From Gnetum montanum (Eukaryota; Streptophyta; Gnetopsida; Gnetales; Gnetaceae): 64,000 bases of DNA. The translations under genes and the position numbers were made by a program. Under the pieces are notes generated by a model. It worked only from the letters and a program-made list of their open reading frames with translations. It was not told where the DNA came from and did no database searches. Location of the stretch: the NCBI GenBank assembly GCA_015680685.1, contig MNCI01010116.1:1329002-1393001 (forward strand), given 5' to 3'. Shown one piece after another: positions 1 through 11,332 of this stretch. The stretch's first letter is position 1. Every line of letters starts with the position of its first letter.

Positions 1-90
1 GATTTCAAGTTTTTAGTGATTTCAAGTTTTTAGCAATTTCCCTTGGTTAAAAGACAAATAAGAAAAAAGTATTTAGATTGTACTATATTG

Positions 91-278
91 TTGAGATTCG
101 AGATATGTGAAGAACCTTAAGAAAAGGCAATAGGCACATATATTGTAACACAGCTATTACGAACCAAATCAATAAATCTCCTTGTTGAGATTCGAGATAT
201 GTGAAGAACCTTAAGAAAAGGCAATAGGCACATATATTGTAACACAGCTATTACAAACCAAATCAATAAATCTCCTTG
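91..278. repeat. 94-bp tandem duplication, two copies
   Basis: Two head-to-tail copies, 91-184 and 185-278, begin TTGAGATTCGAGATATG and end AATAAATCTCCTTG. By eye they differ at one base (ttacGaacc versus ttacAaacc). The near identity means the duplication is recent compared with the surrounding decayed LINE sequence. Just before it, positions 1-40 hold a shorter repeat of the phrase GATTTCAAGTTTTTAG. No coding capacity is visible. Confidence 0.93.
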
Positions 279-1384
279 TCAAATCTTTGTTAGTGCAAAA
301 TAGAAATTTACCATATGCAGAACCCAACTTCAAAAGCAAGGAAAATGCCCTAAAAGCCCTCATGATACAAAGGATATGCTCTATTTCCTTTGTAGCTTAT
401 GAATTAATAAATTACATAATATATTTTATCCAATGATTTAAACTCATTAAAATAAAACATCTTTAAATCTAGATATTTTAAGTAATGATAAAGATTTTAC
501 TTTAAAAATATATATAACTAGGATTTGGCTTCAGACATAACATGAACAACTACATATTCATTTAGAGTAACATCTGACTATTTTTCCTTTGTTTTTTTAT
601 CACTATTGTACTTTTAAATTATGATTATTATTAAAATCCAACAATGCTAACATAATGTGAATCCATTGTTTCATGAGAATAACAAAGGGTTTTCACCGAG
701 AAAACTTAACTACATTCTCTACTTTAGTATTACTGCCTCATAGAAGGTATACCTTTTCATGGTATGTAGTGTGGAAATTATAATATTACATGATATGATA
801 TTAGAGATAATGGTAAATTTATGTAAACCTCCATAATAAACCTCTACATTGATGTTAGCCTTGTCCTAGTGGTAGTAGTTTTCTAACTTTCAAACAGGGC
901 ATTAATACTCCTATTTGATGAGGAAAGGGTGTCGCCAATGTTTACATCCTTCATAAACATTTATTGCAATAGTTGAAAAAACTATGGACTCCTCTAGTTT
1001 GATGGATACCTATCTTACCCATAGATGTTTATTTCTTTACTTAACTTCATTTTGGGCACATGTCAAATCCAATATCGTTGATTCTTGTTGGATGTCTCTC
1101 ATAACTCCACCATGTCATAGACATCTACATGACTGATTTACTTTGAATTTTTAAGTTATCTAAAACTCTCTAACTTCCTCTATAGATGTTTGTTATTTTT
1201 GTATATGTCTACTACTTTAGATCTTGCACATAAAACACAAGAAATTTGAAACACAAAAATCTCGATTTCAAGTTTCAATATAGGAACTAGAATAAAGATT
1301 ACCACAAGCCTTTTTTCAAGTAATTCATCTAGAATGAATAAATAGAAAACTAAAATAATTTCTAATGTGCTCTCAATTGTGCAT
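279..1384. other. Unassigned AT-rich sequence
   Basis: I find no open frame, RNA gene or clear repeat here. It may include the 3' end and untranslated tail of the LINE that lies upstream on the minus strand (1385-2760), but no recognisable polyA end or target duplication was found. A TTAGCC...CCTAGTGG phrase at about 855-875 resembles a Pol III A box but has no convincing B box. Confidence 0.5.
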
Positions 1385-2760
1385 AATATAGGTAAATGAG
1401 TAACCTAAATCCTTTCATTAAAAGGAAGAGACCATGGACTAATTTTTTGAAGTATATCTTCTAAAATTATAATGTGACTATAATTCTAGTACTTAATAAA
1501 CATGTACAAATTTTTTGCACACTAGAGAACAAGGATTAAAGATGGCTTAGGTAAAAAGTTAGTGAAAAAGGCTATTAAAAAATTAGGTGTTATTATTTTT
1601 GGATTTTCCTTGCATAAGTTTGTTTTTTAAAATGAGCATCCAAGTATGGTCACTATTGATTTATTTTATAATTTTTTTTTAAGAAAGAAATACATTGCTT
1701 ATAATATTTAATAACCTTAAGTCCCTCATCTTGTTTTCTAGTAGTACAAATGTCACAAGAAACTCTAGAAAAACCTTGATGATCTTGATTAGAAAACCAT
1801 AAAAATTGATGAATAATTTAATCATTTCTATCATAAGAAGTCTTTAATGTAGGAATCCAACAAACTATAATAATAAACATGAGTATATTAAAGAATTTGC
1901 TTGATAATTAAAACTTGGCTATCAAGAGTGAGCCTTCTTTTTAACTTTATCAAGAATATAATTATATAAAATTTTCAAATTAGGGTAAAAAATGGTATTC
2001 CTAACAACTTAAAGATAGAATCCTTTTTCAATAGTTTTAAATGTTTGAGAGTAACCCACTTACCAATGTTACCATTCCAATAAATAGTAGATCTTTACTA
2101 GTTAATACAAGAGCTAGAGAACATATAATATTCCTTTACTTTAGATAATAAATTATTAATATATTATAGAGAATTGTTGATTATGAAACAAAGAGCTATT
2201 TGGAAATGCATATTAAGTAGTTGCATATCTTAATTATCAATTGAAATTCCCTTAATGATCTTCTTTTGAAGTTCAATGCAAGTTATGTAAAAAAAAAAGG
2301 TATACTACAATAATGAAAAGATAGGATGCTAAAAGGCAACCTTGAAGAACTAATGACTAAAGAGAAAAGGATTGACTCAATCCAAAATTTGTAGCAACTT
2401 GAGTATTAGCATTAATAAGAGTATGAACTAAATAAATAAAGTAATCACTAAATCCTAAGTTTCCAAGATGAACAATAATGAAATCATATTTAATTATATG
2501 ATAAGCTTTAGGATATTCTAACTTAAATAAAATTAATGTCCTAATTAGTGTTAGAAGCCCACTACATCTACTATTTTGTAATTACATTATTTATGTTGTA
2601 TCTTCCTTTAATAAATCGTATTTGTTTAGGTTCAATGATATGATCTATAATTTTTTGAATAAAATGTACAAGATATTTGGTTAAAATTTTACAAGTATTG
2701 TTAAGTAATAGCCTTTCAAACAGTTTCACTATCTAAAATTAATACTTCATTCAAATTGTA
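1385..2760 (-). pseudogene. LINE reverse transcriptase remnant
   Basis: Read on the minus strand, 2725 down to about 2330 gives, with stops and a frameshift, the classic plant L1-type RT series: a segment like IEPKQIRFIKGR, then a YPKAYHIIKYDF-like stretch, then LGNLGFSDYFIYLVHTLIN, then QGCLLASYLF (the QGCPLSPYLF block). Further down (about 2280-1900) come a WNGNIGKW-like block and LLGIPF, and near 1780-1700 a FLWFSNQDHQGFSRVSCD stretch typical of the LINE C-terminus. The endonuclease and ORF1 are not seen. It is a 5'-truncated, long-dead non-LTR retrotransposon. The clade (L1-like) is inferred from block order. Confidence 0.8.
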
Positions 2761-2888
2761 AAATTGATAAAGATGTTAGAAATAGTATTGAGGTAGTGTA
2801 GTCAAAATAGAGATAGGTTAGTGGTTTTTTATATTGTAAAAGAATTCCAATAAAAATAAAAGAAAAATCTTACAAGATTAGGCCTACT

Positions 2889-3050
2889 ATGCCAGTGATA
2901 GGCTAGTTAACTTGTTAGCTCAGTGTCTCAAGCCATAAGACCTGGGTTCAAACCTAGGCACAAGCAATCAAAAGAGGTTAGGCTTTTGCTCATCCACTAG
3001 TCCTTCTAGGATCCTACCTTGGTGGGATGAGCATTAAGCCTCTAGGTAAT
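2889..3050 (+). mobile_element. tRNA-like SINE fragment with hairpin body
   Basis: The head contains a Pol III A-box-like TTAGCTCAGTG (2915-2925) and a B-box-like GGGTTCAAACC (2944-2954). The spacing is only about 18 nt, shorter than in a tRNA, so this is a tRNA-derived SINE or decayed pseudogene rather than a tRNA gene. Downstream, TGCTCATCC and GGGATGAGCA form a stem of about 10 bp around a loop of roughly 28 nt. It differs from the SINE family at 55.5-56.8 kb. Confidence 0.6.
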
Positions 3051-3084
3051 AATTCTATAGTAATTATATAATATTGAATATTAG

Positions 3085-3296
3085 GTAGTAGAAAAGAAAA
3101 ATTAGTGTGGTAAAACTACAAATGCTTAGATGAATGTTGAATGTTACTAGAAGAGATAAATTGCACAATATAGATATTAGAGAAAGACTTAGAATACTTT
3201 CTATTTCAAGTAAGTTTTAGGACTAGTGTCTTAGATGGTTTGAACATGTCAAAAGAATATCAGATAATAAGCCTATAAAAAAATTTGTTACATCAA
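3085..3296 (+). pseudogene. RTE-type LINE C-terminus, left part (split by element A)
   Basis: The plus strand reads KISVVKLQMLRWMLNVTRRD, then IRERLRI, then LRWFEHVKR. These match the well-known C-terminal blocks of plant RTE-type LINE ORF2 (MRMLRWM..., IRE..., LRWFGHVQRR). The reading stops at 3296 where element A begins and resumes at 24321. Premature stops are present. The join across A is supported by the repeated ATCAA at both edges. Confidence 0.82.
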
Positions 3297-4186
3297 TGAT
3301 GAGTTGTTGTTGGTTGGCTGTGTTGATGAGGCCCCGTTGACGCATCTTATCCTGCATCAAGGAGGCCCCATCAACACAGTGTCTATCTATCACCTATAAA
3401 TATGTGCCCACCAGCTGCATTTATGGCAATCTAAATTTCAGTAGCAATGAAGCTCTTGGAATTTTTCCATTCAAAAGTTAGAATTTTCTCCCCCTGAGTG
3501 CCCGTAGTAGGAGTCATTGAGTGTATCGATCTTTATTCACGCATTGTTATACTTGAGCATGATATTATGTGTGCCAATAAAGATGAGCTTTCTCATAAAC
3601 CTTGCAGCACTTTCGATAGATTAGCTATTTTATTCATACATTTATTTTTTAATTATTTATTAAATGCTTTTAATAGTTATTAAATATTTTCCAATTATTG
3701 CATTAATGAGAAAGTTAATCAAAATAGATTACACACATAAGTACGACCGCTTCGAGCATAACACGTATTCGCATGCTAATCCCAGCAGTGTTATTGCTTG
3801 GTATGCCCAGTAGCGTAATGCTTGGTCGCCCAGCAATGGATATGTGGGTTTGGGACATGTACAAAAAGTGGGAACAAATACTTATGTTATGATTAGTAAA
3901 ATGACTAGTTAATTACTTAATTTAGATTCAAATCCCTTTTTATCTACAATTCAAGCACCCAACTATAAAACATAAAAATGATAAAATTGAATGCCTCAGT
4001 TACACTTAACCATACCAACGAACATCACAAGTGTAATTGGGAGGACAACAATTGATCTTAAGACTAGATTCACTTCCTAAAGTACTAGTGCACTGGAAAT
4101 AATAAAGTCCTCAGAATTCAACTGAATCATGCATGAATGCTTTGTGATTTGTATGGTTGGATGTAGGGGTACATCACCGCTCATCA
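3297..4186 (+). repeat. Element A 5' LTR
   Basis: It begins TGATGAGTTG and ends CCGCTCATCA, a 7-bp terminal inverted repeat (TGATGAG/CTCATCA). A TATA box, TATAAATA, lies at 3395-3402. Upstream, TGTTGATGAGGCC (from about 3319) and GGCCCCATCAACA (about 3365-3377) form an imperfect inverted repeat in U3. The 3' partner is 23407-24320. Confidence 0.93.
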
Positions 4187-4187
4187 T

Positions 4188-4205
4188 TGGCACTGTTGCC
4201 AAGGA
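4188..4205 (+). promoter_or_regulatory. Element A primer-binding site
   Basis: TGGCACTGTTGCCAAGGA starts two bases after the LTR end. It resembles the tRNA-Asp-complementary site known from Athila elements (TGGCGCCGTTGCCGGGGA), with a few substitutions. In elements B, C and D the same position holds related sequences on the minus strand. Confidence 0.8.
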
Positions 4206-4341
4206 CTTTGTTTGTGGAATGTGCACTATCTAGGGTTAAGTAAACATCACTAATATCATCATACAAACCTAAAGATTAATATCATTCCCACTATACATAA
4301 GATTATAAAAGCACACTAACAATCTCATTTTGTTTTGCAAA

Positions 4342-5583
4342 ATTTCTTCTTCTTCTTGCAAGCTTGAGGATACTAAACCACTAATCCCATAAGAATGCAA
4401 GGTAGTATACACCCATCTAGATGAGTTTGTGCTGAATTTCACCTTCATCCTACATCAGGATGAATAGATGAGATGGAGTGATATGGAGGGAAATGTCATG
4501 TTGCCCCCCAATAGATCTATGCCTAGGATGCTATTCAAAACCCTTAAGAAGTTGGGCATAGCAGATCTTCATGAAGAATATGTTGTGAATGGATATGACA
4601 CTTAGAACTACTATCCCACTAAAACACAACATCAACAAGATAAAGGTTAGGAGAAACTCCATGAAGCTACAAAGGGAAAACATTACACTAACCCCTTATT
4701 CCTACTAGATCAAGAGGACAATGAGGATCCTCCCTTGAAAGGATATCAACAAGAAGATTCTCCACCCCTTTCCACTGATGGTGAGGGTGTGAACCTAACC
4801 CTGCAATTGACTATTCATAAACTAGTATTAGGAAAGAGTGATAGCCAAGGTAGGGACTTGGGTAAACATCGCAACAACAAGGGATCTAAGGATGGTGATC
4901 ATAATAAGTGTAAAAGTGATGGCGAACACCATGGTGGCGATGGCAATCCACCTTCCTCTTCATCCTCTTCATCTGATTCCAAACATTCCTCTTTATCTGA
5001 CGGTTCTCATGGAAGCTACCATTGGAACAATCGTGATGAAGGTGATCAATGAAATAACAATGATTGTGAAGGCCACCAAAATTGAAGGGGTGGTTGAAAC
5101 CATCATGGACATCATCAACACAGTGATGATGATGAACCTTCATTAGCAACTTGAAATATGCTCAACATTATGGAGGTAATGAAAATCCCAACCAGGCATA
5201 TGAAGGATAGTCAAATCAAGTGCCTAGACATAAACAAGATCCCAAGATTTGAAGGGGGATATAATTCTAATCTATGGACACATCTACAAGCTTTTCAAGA
5301 TGCTTGTGCCTTACAAAACATAGAGAATGAGTGGAAAAAACACAAGCTTTTCCCAAGGACACTCATTAAGGAAGCTAAAAGCTAGTACCTATCCTTGGAA
5401 CTAGAATCTATCCGAAGATGGAGTACCATGTTAGCATTATTCAATGACAAATACTAGATGTACTCCAAAGTGTCTAATCTAAGAAGGCAAATCCAAGGCT
5501 AGAAACAAGAAGTACATGAACCCTTGGATGCCACCATTGGTCAATACTATTCACTCCTACACCGATACCCTAGCCATGGTTAC
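4342..5583 (+). pseudogene. gag: Element A gag, N-terminal half
   Basis: Comparison with element C shows the gag start here has decayed: ATTTCTTCTTCTTCTTGC stands where C has ATGTCTTCTTCTTC. The frame then gives VVYTHLDEFVLNFTFILHQD, the homologue of VVYTHPDEYIPNFIFIFHQD in C. A basic, Ser/His/Asp-rich linker follows (4735-5052). The retrotransposon gag domain follows, with FEGGYNSNLWTHLQAFQDAC, KHKLFPRTLIKEAKS and IRRWSTM (about 5240-5460). Stops interrupt it, several where the homologue has Gln or Trp. Element B cuts it at 5583. Confidence 0.88.
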
Positions 5584-6526
5584 TGATGAGTGGCGAGGTA
5601 CCCCTACACTCAACCATATGAATACGAGCGTAGCACGTGCGATCCGATCGAACTCCGTAGACTAAGTGCCTACACACCTCATGGAACACTTAAGGTTAAT
5701 TATTCATTGTCTTCCTAGACTTACTTGTAGTTGTCACGGTTGTATGGTTAAGTAAGTCTAAGGTATATGATTTTTATAGTCTTTTTGGTTTTATCTCCTA
5801 TGCTGATAAGGTGAAGGGTGAAGAGACTAATTACTAACTTTAACTAGCTAACTAAGTCTGAATTAACCTAGCATCAGCATCCGTTCCCACTTACTGTTCG
5901 CACCCTGAACCAATACAACCTTGGTTACCAAACGTTAGTCGTTGCTGGGATCACCAAGCGTAACACACGTGCTCAAAGCGGTTGTACTGGGGCACCTAAC
6001 CAGGAAAGAAGGGTTGAGAGAGATTTAATGACTAATAAAGTGATTAAATGATAAATAGTAAATAACAATAAATAAAATCCTATTTAACCTATTCCATGCA
6101 CTACAAGGTTTATCCAAGAAGTTCATCTTTATTTTCGTACACAAACATGTGTTCAAGTACAATATTTGCTCGAATAAAGATCTGTTCACTTTGGAGCTCC
6201 TACTGCGGGCACATGTAAAATATTCTATCTCTGGAGGGATCAAACTGCCAGAGTTTCACTACAGTCTAATCTAAAACTAAGAAACAAGGGAGAGCCACCT
6301 CTTATTTATAGATTTGGCGACGCGATGTGATATCATGTACGTGATATCATGAGAAAAGACGCGATATCGCATACGATACATCGCATATGCAATATCGTGA
6401 CAGACACGATATCGCGTACACGATATCACAACCCATGCAATATCATAGTTATGATATCCTAGTTGTGATATCATGACTGTGATATCACGGTAGTGATATC
6501 ACAGCCAGCAAATTCATGACTCATCA
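5584..6526 (-). repeat. Element B 3' LTR
   Basis: On the plus strand it starts TGATGAGTGGCGAGGTACC and ends GACTCATCA, an 8-bp terminal inverted repeat. The TATA box on the minus strand is TATTTATA at 6303-6310. Between it and the LTR edge, 6318-6506 holds a dense cluster of GATATC palindromes. Its partner is 11333-12193. Confidence 0.93.
6318..6506. repeat. GATATC palindrome cluster in U3 of element B (left LTR)
   Basis: At least nine GATATC hexamers or one-base variants occur in about 190 bp, usually as TGATATCA or CGATATCG and often in mirrored pairs around GTAC or CATAC. The cluster lies upstream of the minus-strand TATA box, where enhancer repeats of LTRs sit. Equivalent clusters occur in the right LTR of B, both LTRs of C and the LTR of E. 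Confidence 0.88.
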
Positions 6527-6561
6527 TACCCCCACGACTGAATGAAAACTCGTCCTCGAGT
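6527..6561 (-). promoter_or_regulatory. Element B 3' polypurine tract and conserved leader
   Basis: On the minus strand the sequence CTCGAGGACGAGTTTTCATT leads to GTGGGGGTA directly before the LTR start TGATGAG. The same block precedes the 3' LTR in element C (43381 onwards) and, in altered form, in A and E. It serves as the plus-strand primer site for reverse transcription. Confidence 0.85.
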
Positions 6562-6619
6562 CACAGAGAGAACAGGCTCCATTGATTACACAGTGGATAG
6601 GTATGGGATTATTGACTGA

Positions 6620-7291
6620 CTAGAATGGATTCATGCCATAGTGTGGAGTCATAACAAAATTAAGACACAACACAAAAGAAAATCCTATGATTACAAAATT
6701 GGTGGAACTCATGTAGTTCCTAGTGGCAGTGGCTCCTCCATAGGTGTCTTTCCCTTTTTCTTGTGTTCCAGGTCTTGGGATTTGATGGTGTTGAAGTATG
6801 GCCTGGAGTTTCTCCTCTTGCAAGGCCTTGAGTGCCTTGGCACATGTGTAAGTTTGCACTTGTGCCATAGAGGCATCCTAGTCAACCTTCTCTTTTTCTT
6901 CCGCCACCCTTTTATTCTCTGTCAATAGTTTATTAAGTTGCTTGGTTTTGAAAGTGTCCAACTGGTTCTGAGCAACCTTTGGCCCTATATTCAGAAGGTA
7001 TAATACTTCCAAAATGGCTTGAACAGAGAAATCAACAGTCACACCACAATTGTTAACCGTGGTGCCTTCTTCTTTATTGTGCCAAAATTGGTACGTTTCC
7101 CCTAAGTACCAGGCACCGCTTCTAGAGAGGGTAGGCCTTGATTGTATAGCAACAGGGTCTTCTTGGTGGATACTAAATGATTTTTCCTCCTACTCTACAT
7201 GTTTTTCAATAGGAACTTGTCCTTCACCTCTCCTAGGTTGTTTGATCGCACCTTGAGCAGGACCTTCCTGTTGTCCATGTTTCGGGGCCAT
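6620..7291 (-). pseudogene. Element B extra ORF, internally deleted
   Basis: From the ATG at 7291 the minus strand reads MAPKHGQQEG, SFSIHQED, SGAWYLGETYQFWH, VNNCGVTVDFSVQAI, then a charged, helix-prone stretch ending KALKALQEEKLQ and a tail with GATATRNYMSS. Two in-frame TAG codons interrupt about 220 residues. The blocks match the longer extra ORF of element E (MTPKRG..., SFSIHQE, SGEWYLGKTYQF, VNIEGVSISYLVK, EKEKVV), but most of the central domain and coiled coil is missing. It is therefore a shortened version of the shared 3' ORF. Function unknown. Confidence 0.82.
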
Positions 7292-9220
7292 CTGCAATTA
7301 CATGGAACTAATTGTTAGTAAGGTTGTTACCAAAGTTAGGTTATACCTTACTACTTGCCTTAATAGATTTACTTTATTTCCATGTGATGTCAATTATTGA
7401 AAGAACATGTCCCTGAAAGATTATAGTGTTGAGTCCTCTTTGCTTAGGTGGTTTCCAAATTTAATTTTCTGGTATAGCTAAGGGGATGAAATTTTTTTTG
7501 ACACATGCTATTCTTAATTCTACAACTAATTACCCTTAAAGATGTCCTTCAGGCGATGATGAATTTTAAAAACTTTATGCACTATATGTACTATTCAACA
7601 TGTGCCCCTCCCCCATGAATAAGCTGAACACTTTGAGTTCAAGTAGGTTCAAACGAAATGAAAATCGAAGTATCAATGAGCGAGTTATGGATATGAAAGC
7701 AAGGGACGTGCAATCGCGAGTCGTAGAGAGGAATTGAAAAAATTACCCTGCGTGAAAAATTGCAAATGATGTTGATTAGCATAGGGGGGTCACGTATATA
7801 TATTTTCATTGAAGTTAGGGCACTTAGAGAATGTACCAAATTTTTAATATTTCTTTAAAATTAAACGATGTAAACTAAGGACATCTGGATGATTGTTAAG
7901 GGGTTCTCAGGTAATTGGATGGTTTTAAAGGCACGAATAATGATCTATGGGCTTTATCAATAAGGACCTTGGGTGATAGAGAAAAAGGTTATGTGATTAT
8001 TCATAGGGACATTGAATTGGAGGGATAGTAATAAGGGAAAGAATATCATGAACAATACGTTGAGGGTAATAAATGGTGTGTGTGAGCTGTGTCATAAGTG
8101 AAAATTACAAAAGATTACACAAGTGGGTCCTCCCCAAAGCAAGTTCCAACCTATAATGCCCTTTTGTAACCACACTTAAAGTATCTGTGGGCGCTAGAAG
8201 GGTTAAATGTAATCTGCACTAACTCCACAAAACACACACATGTAAATATCATGGGAATGAGATAAGAATTCTATGCTACACACAACATGAGCTACAATTA
8301 CACGAATAGTGAGATGATACGAACTATAGAAAGGGATCGTAGAGATTGGGACATGAGGTAACTGACTCAAGGCATAGTCAATCCTGCATGTAAAGCATGA
8401 TTAACGTGTCATTAACCCATCGTTCCAAGATCAGGACCAAGTCCATTCCTCTAATCAATGACATCGCATTGTTTCATCCCATGATGAGCAACTATGAAAG
8501 TACTAGAACAACAAGGCGTATGATCACTTGGCATTTTGTTCAAGGGAGGAGTTATTTTTGTTTTATGGAACTTCTCTTCTCTTCTTTCTTTTTTTTTCTT
8601 TCTCTCTCTTTTCTTTTCTATTTTTGAATACTGAATCCAGAGAAGCCACCAACCTTCAAGCATGGGTGCATGTCTTTCCAGTGGGATCCCCTAGAACAAC
8701 ATTGCATTTTTGGAGTACCCTTTTGATTCCTCTTACTCCCATTTTCATTAGATCTACAAGGATTTTAGTACAACCACGTTGCATGATAACACCTACAGTC
8801 ATCACCAAAGAGAATCCACAAGTCCCCTTGATGTCACAGCCTAATCATTCCCTCTTGATCCATCCTTATTCATTCTGGGTACAATGAACACAAAATTAAT
8901 TTTAAGTTTTTTAAAAAAATCAAGAATCTCACTGTACCCTTGAACAGAAGCTCTTATTTGTAGAATGGATGAGTGAGTGTAATGGGTTCACTGTCCAAAT
9001 AATTGATCACTCAAGACTTGATAACATAGAACACACCTCAACCAACGAGCCACATGAGTTTTTTATTAGTAGATGAGATTACTTACAAAAATGTAAAAAG
9101 AAAAAAAGAGAAAAAGATAAAACAAGAAATTGAAAACTTCAAAAAATTGCAAAACAAAAAGTTGTAAAATCAAAGAAAATGAAAAATATTTATTAAGCCT
9201 GCTTGTTATTTAGAATGGGG
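7292..9220 (-). other. Element B non-coding spacer between gag and extra ORF
   Basis: No ORF with family support is seen. It includes a long pyrimidine run near 8570-8625 and the phrase CCTTCAAGCATGGGTGCATG near 8659, which recurs in the spacers of E (62050 and 62146) and F (28105). The position, between the internal polypurine tract and the extra ORF, matches the spacers of A, C, E and F. Confidence 0.7.
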
Positions 9221-11190
9221 ATACCCCCCATAACTAAACGGTTGAGCATGGCAAGGATTAATAAATGAAGGGTGAGGATCCTTGCATGTTGGAAATATTG
9301 GAACTTGGCCATACTTACCTCATCAGGGTTCACACACTTGGTTTTAGTAAGCATAGTGGGGCACTTTATGTGATGTAGTTCCTGGATAACGAGTTGACCC
9401 ACTATGATATTTGGGACCGTTAGATGGTATGCAAGGATTGGGATGTTGCCTTCCATGATTATGTTCATTGGGCTGTATGGTTGCTGGAGCGTTAGTTGGT
9501 GGCCCTGATGAAGTGACATGAGTCCTTGGGTTTGAAGGTAGGGGTGCACCACAGTGTGGAACTTGTGCTGAGTTGGAGGATGCAGTGGCCTCGAAATTTT
9601 GTTGTCCCTTCTTACGGCCGTGTTTAAAGAAAGGACGCTTTTGATGTTGAGGAGGCTTTTCACTGCTATTAGTAGTAGTAGCACAAGTGTTGTTCATGGG
9701 TTGTTGTGGTGGTGCAGACACCTTAGGAGCAGTTGGTGGCGATATGGAAGGAGGTAAAGGATGAGAATGTTGAAAGTTAGGAGGAGTATAAGGTGCACAA
9801 GGTGGTGGTTGTGCTGGAGGCATGGGTTGATAATATCGAGGAGAATGGTACTATGATGAGATAAAGTGTGTTGGCCTAGTTGGAGAAATAGGATGTTTAA
9901 CTTGATAAGCGTTTGAATTCAGATAATATGAAGGGTGTCTTCAGTTTAGTGGTGGTCTCTCCCATGACTGGGATTGTTTTCACTATGATCAAACACAGTA
10001 TCTCTGTACGAACTCTGGATGTAACGTGTTTCCCCAATGCTCATATAAATATAACAAGATTGGGCATTGGCCCTTAGGGTGATCGTACAGGCACATGTTG
10101 CATTCATATGTATTATTAGTAGTTGAGCACTTATTTCCTTCATTCCTTCTTTCCGAATGTCTAATGTTTTGCCCTGCTTCTTGGGTTTTCAAAACTCTAT
10201 CTCCAATAATGTTGATAAATTCTCCACACTTTTGATACGTCCATTCCAACATCTTATTGATCTTTGCCTCGACTTTTTCTAATGTTTGTTGTGCTGGCAA
10301 AGATGATGTTTCCACCTTGAGATTGGTTGATTTCTCCTTTTTATGATCATCGACCTTTTTTAAGTTGATATTTTGGTCCTGTTAATGTTTTTCAACACTC
10401 TCCCATCGAGCCATTTCTCCTTCTTCTTTTGCTACTCACTTAACAAGCTCTTGGATTTGATGGCTTCATAGTTCTTATAGTTGACCTTGGGCATACATTC
10501 CTAGGGCTCTCTTGCTTCATTACGTAGCCCATCAATGATATGGTACATTAGCCTTTCCTCAGAAAACCCATGGCCTAGACAGATGTTTAATAGGGCATAA
10601 TATCTTTCTAAGGTCATGCCCAAGGGTTCATGTTGTGCTTGTTTCCATCCTTGGATTTGTTTCCTCAAGGCTAACACTCTTGCGTAGGTTTGATATTTTT
10701 CATTAAAAAGTTCTACCATTGTTGACCAACGTCGTATTGAATTTGGTTTTAATGATCTATACCATACTTTTGCTTGGTCAATGAGTGTCATAGGGAAGAG
10801 CTTGAGTTTTTGCCACCCATTATCAATGTTGTTCCATGTATAGGCATCGCAAAAGACTTGTAAATGTTGATACGGATCTAAGTCATAGCCTCCTGAAAAA
10901 GTAGGGAAGTTGTTTAAGTCAAGCCTGGGTAGGCAGCTTGCTTTACGATGCCTATGGAAGATTCGAACAACCTCTTGTATTTGCATTAGGCTTGTAGTGG
11001 CTAGTAGGGGTTCATTGGCATCACGTAATTTATGCTTTCATGTGTTGGGACAATGTGGCCTTTGTTTATGTTTATATGAAACCCCCACTTCGAATTGCGT
11101 ACTCCAATCTTCATTATCAGATAATTCGTTGGTTCTCCAATGAACTTCCTCACTAAGTGTGGCATTATTGTAATCTTGTAGGAGAGGCAT
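9193..11190 (-). pseudogene. gag: Element B gag
   Basis: The minus strand starts MPLLQDYNNATLSEEVHWRT at 11190. The gag core follows with FSGGYDLDPYQHLQVFCDAY, KLKLFPMTLIDQAKVWYRSL and IRRWSTMVELFNEKYQTYA (10986-10501), the most intact copy of this domain in the window. A basic helical linker leads to a zinc knuckle, CNMCLYDHPKGQC (spacing C-x2-C-x3-H-x4-C), at about 10110-10070. A proline-rich tail (9823-9344) ends in HQKRPFFKHGRKKG. Stops and frameshifts split it into three frames. No protease follows, unlike in C and E. Confidence 0.87.
9221..9233 (-). promoter_or_regulatory. Element B internal polypurine tract
   Basis: The minus strand reads GTTATGGGGGGTAT directly after the end of the gag frame. 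It is the counterpart of CATGGGGGAGATGG in A, C and E and closely resembles the tract before the 3' LTR. Confidence 0.65.
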
Positions 11191-11312
11191 GGTTGTGAAA
11201 TTTGTGTGTGATTTTACGTGTGAATTTTAATAATTATTTCTTTCTAAAAGATATATCGTTAAGTCCTTTACAGCGACCTTGTATGATATAACTAATCTAG
11301 ATAACTAGTACC

Positions 11313-11332
11313 GTCCCCAGCAACGGTGCCTA
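11313..11332 (-). promoter_or_regulatory. Element B primer-binding site
   Basis: On the minus strand TAGGCACCGTTGCTGGGGAC follows the end of the 5' LTR. It fits the tRNA-Asp-like site of the Athila lineage better than that of element A. Confidence 0.8.

Noticed and set aside
845-905. SINE copy near the left edge
   Set aside because: The TTAGCC and CCTAGTGG phrases are split by extra bases and there is no B box or shared tail.
4886-5149. His-rich minus-strand ORF
   Set aside because: It is the antisense of the Ser/Asp/His linker of the gag of A.
8528-8887. 119-residue plus-strand ORF
   Set aside because: It reads through a CT-rich run in the spacer of element B and its phenylalanine-rich start is a composition artefact. 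No homologous frame occurs in the spacers of A, C or F.
9193-9684. 163-residue minus-strand ORF overlapping the B gag tail
   Set aside because: The frame offset from it (9823-9344) matches the Pro-rich gag tail with the RPFF motif of C and E, so this longer frame is the alternative reading.
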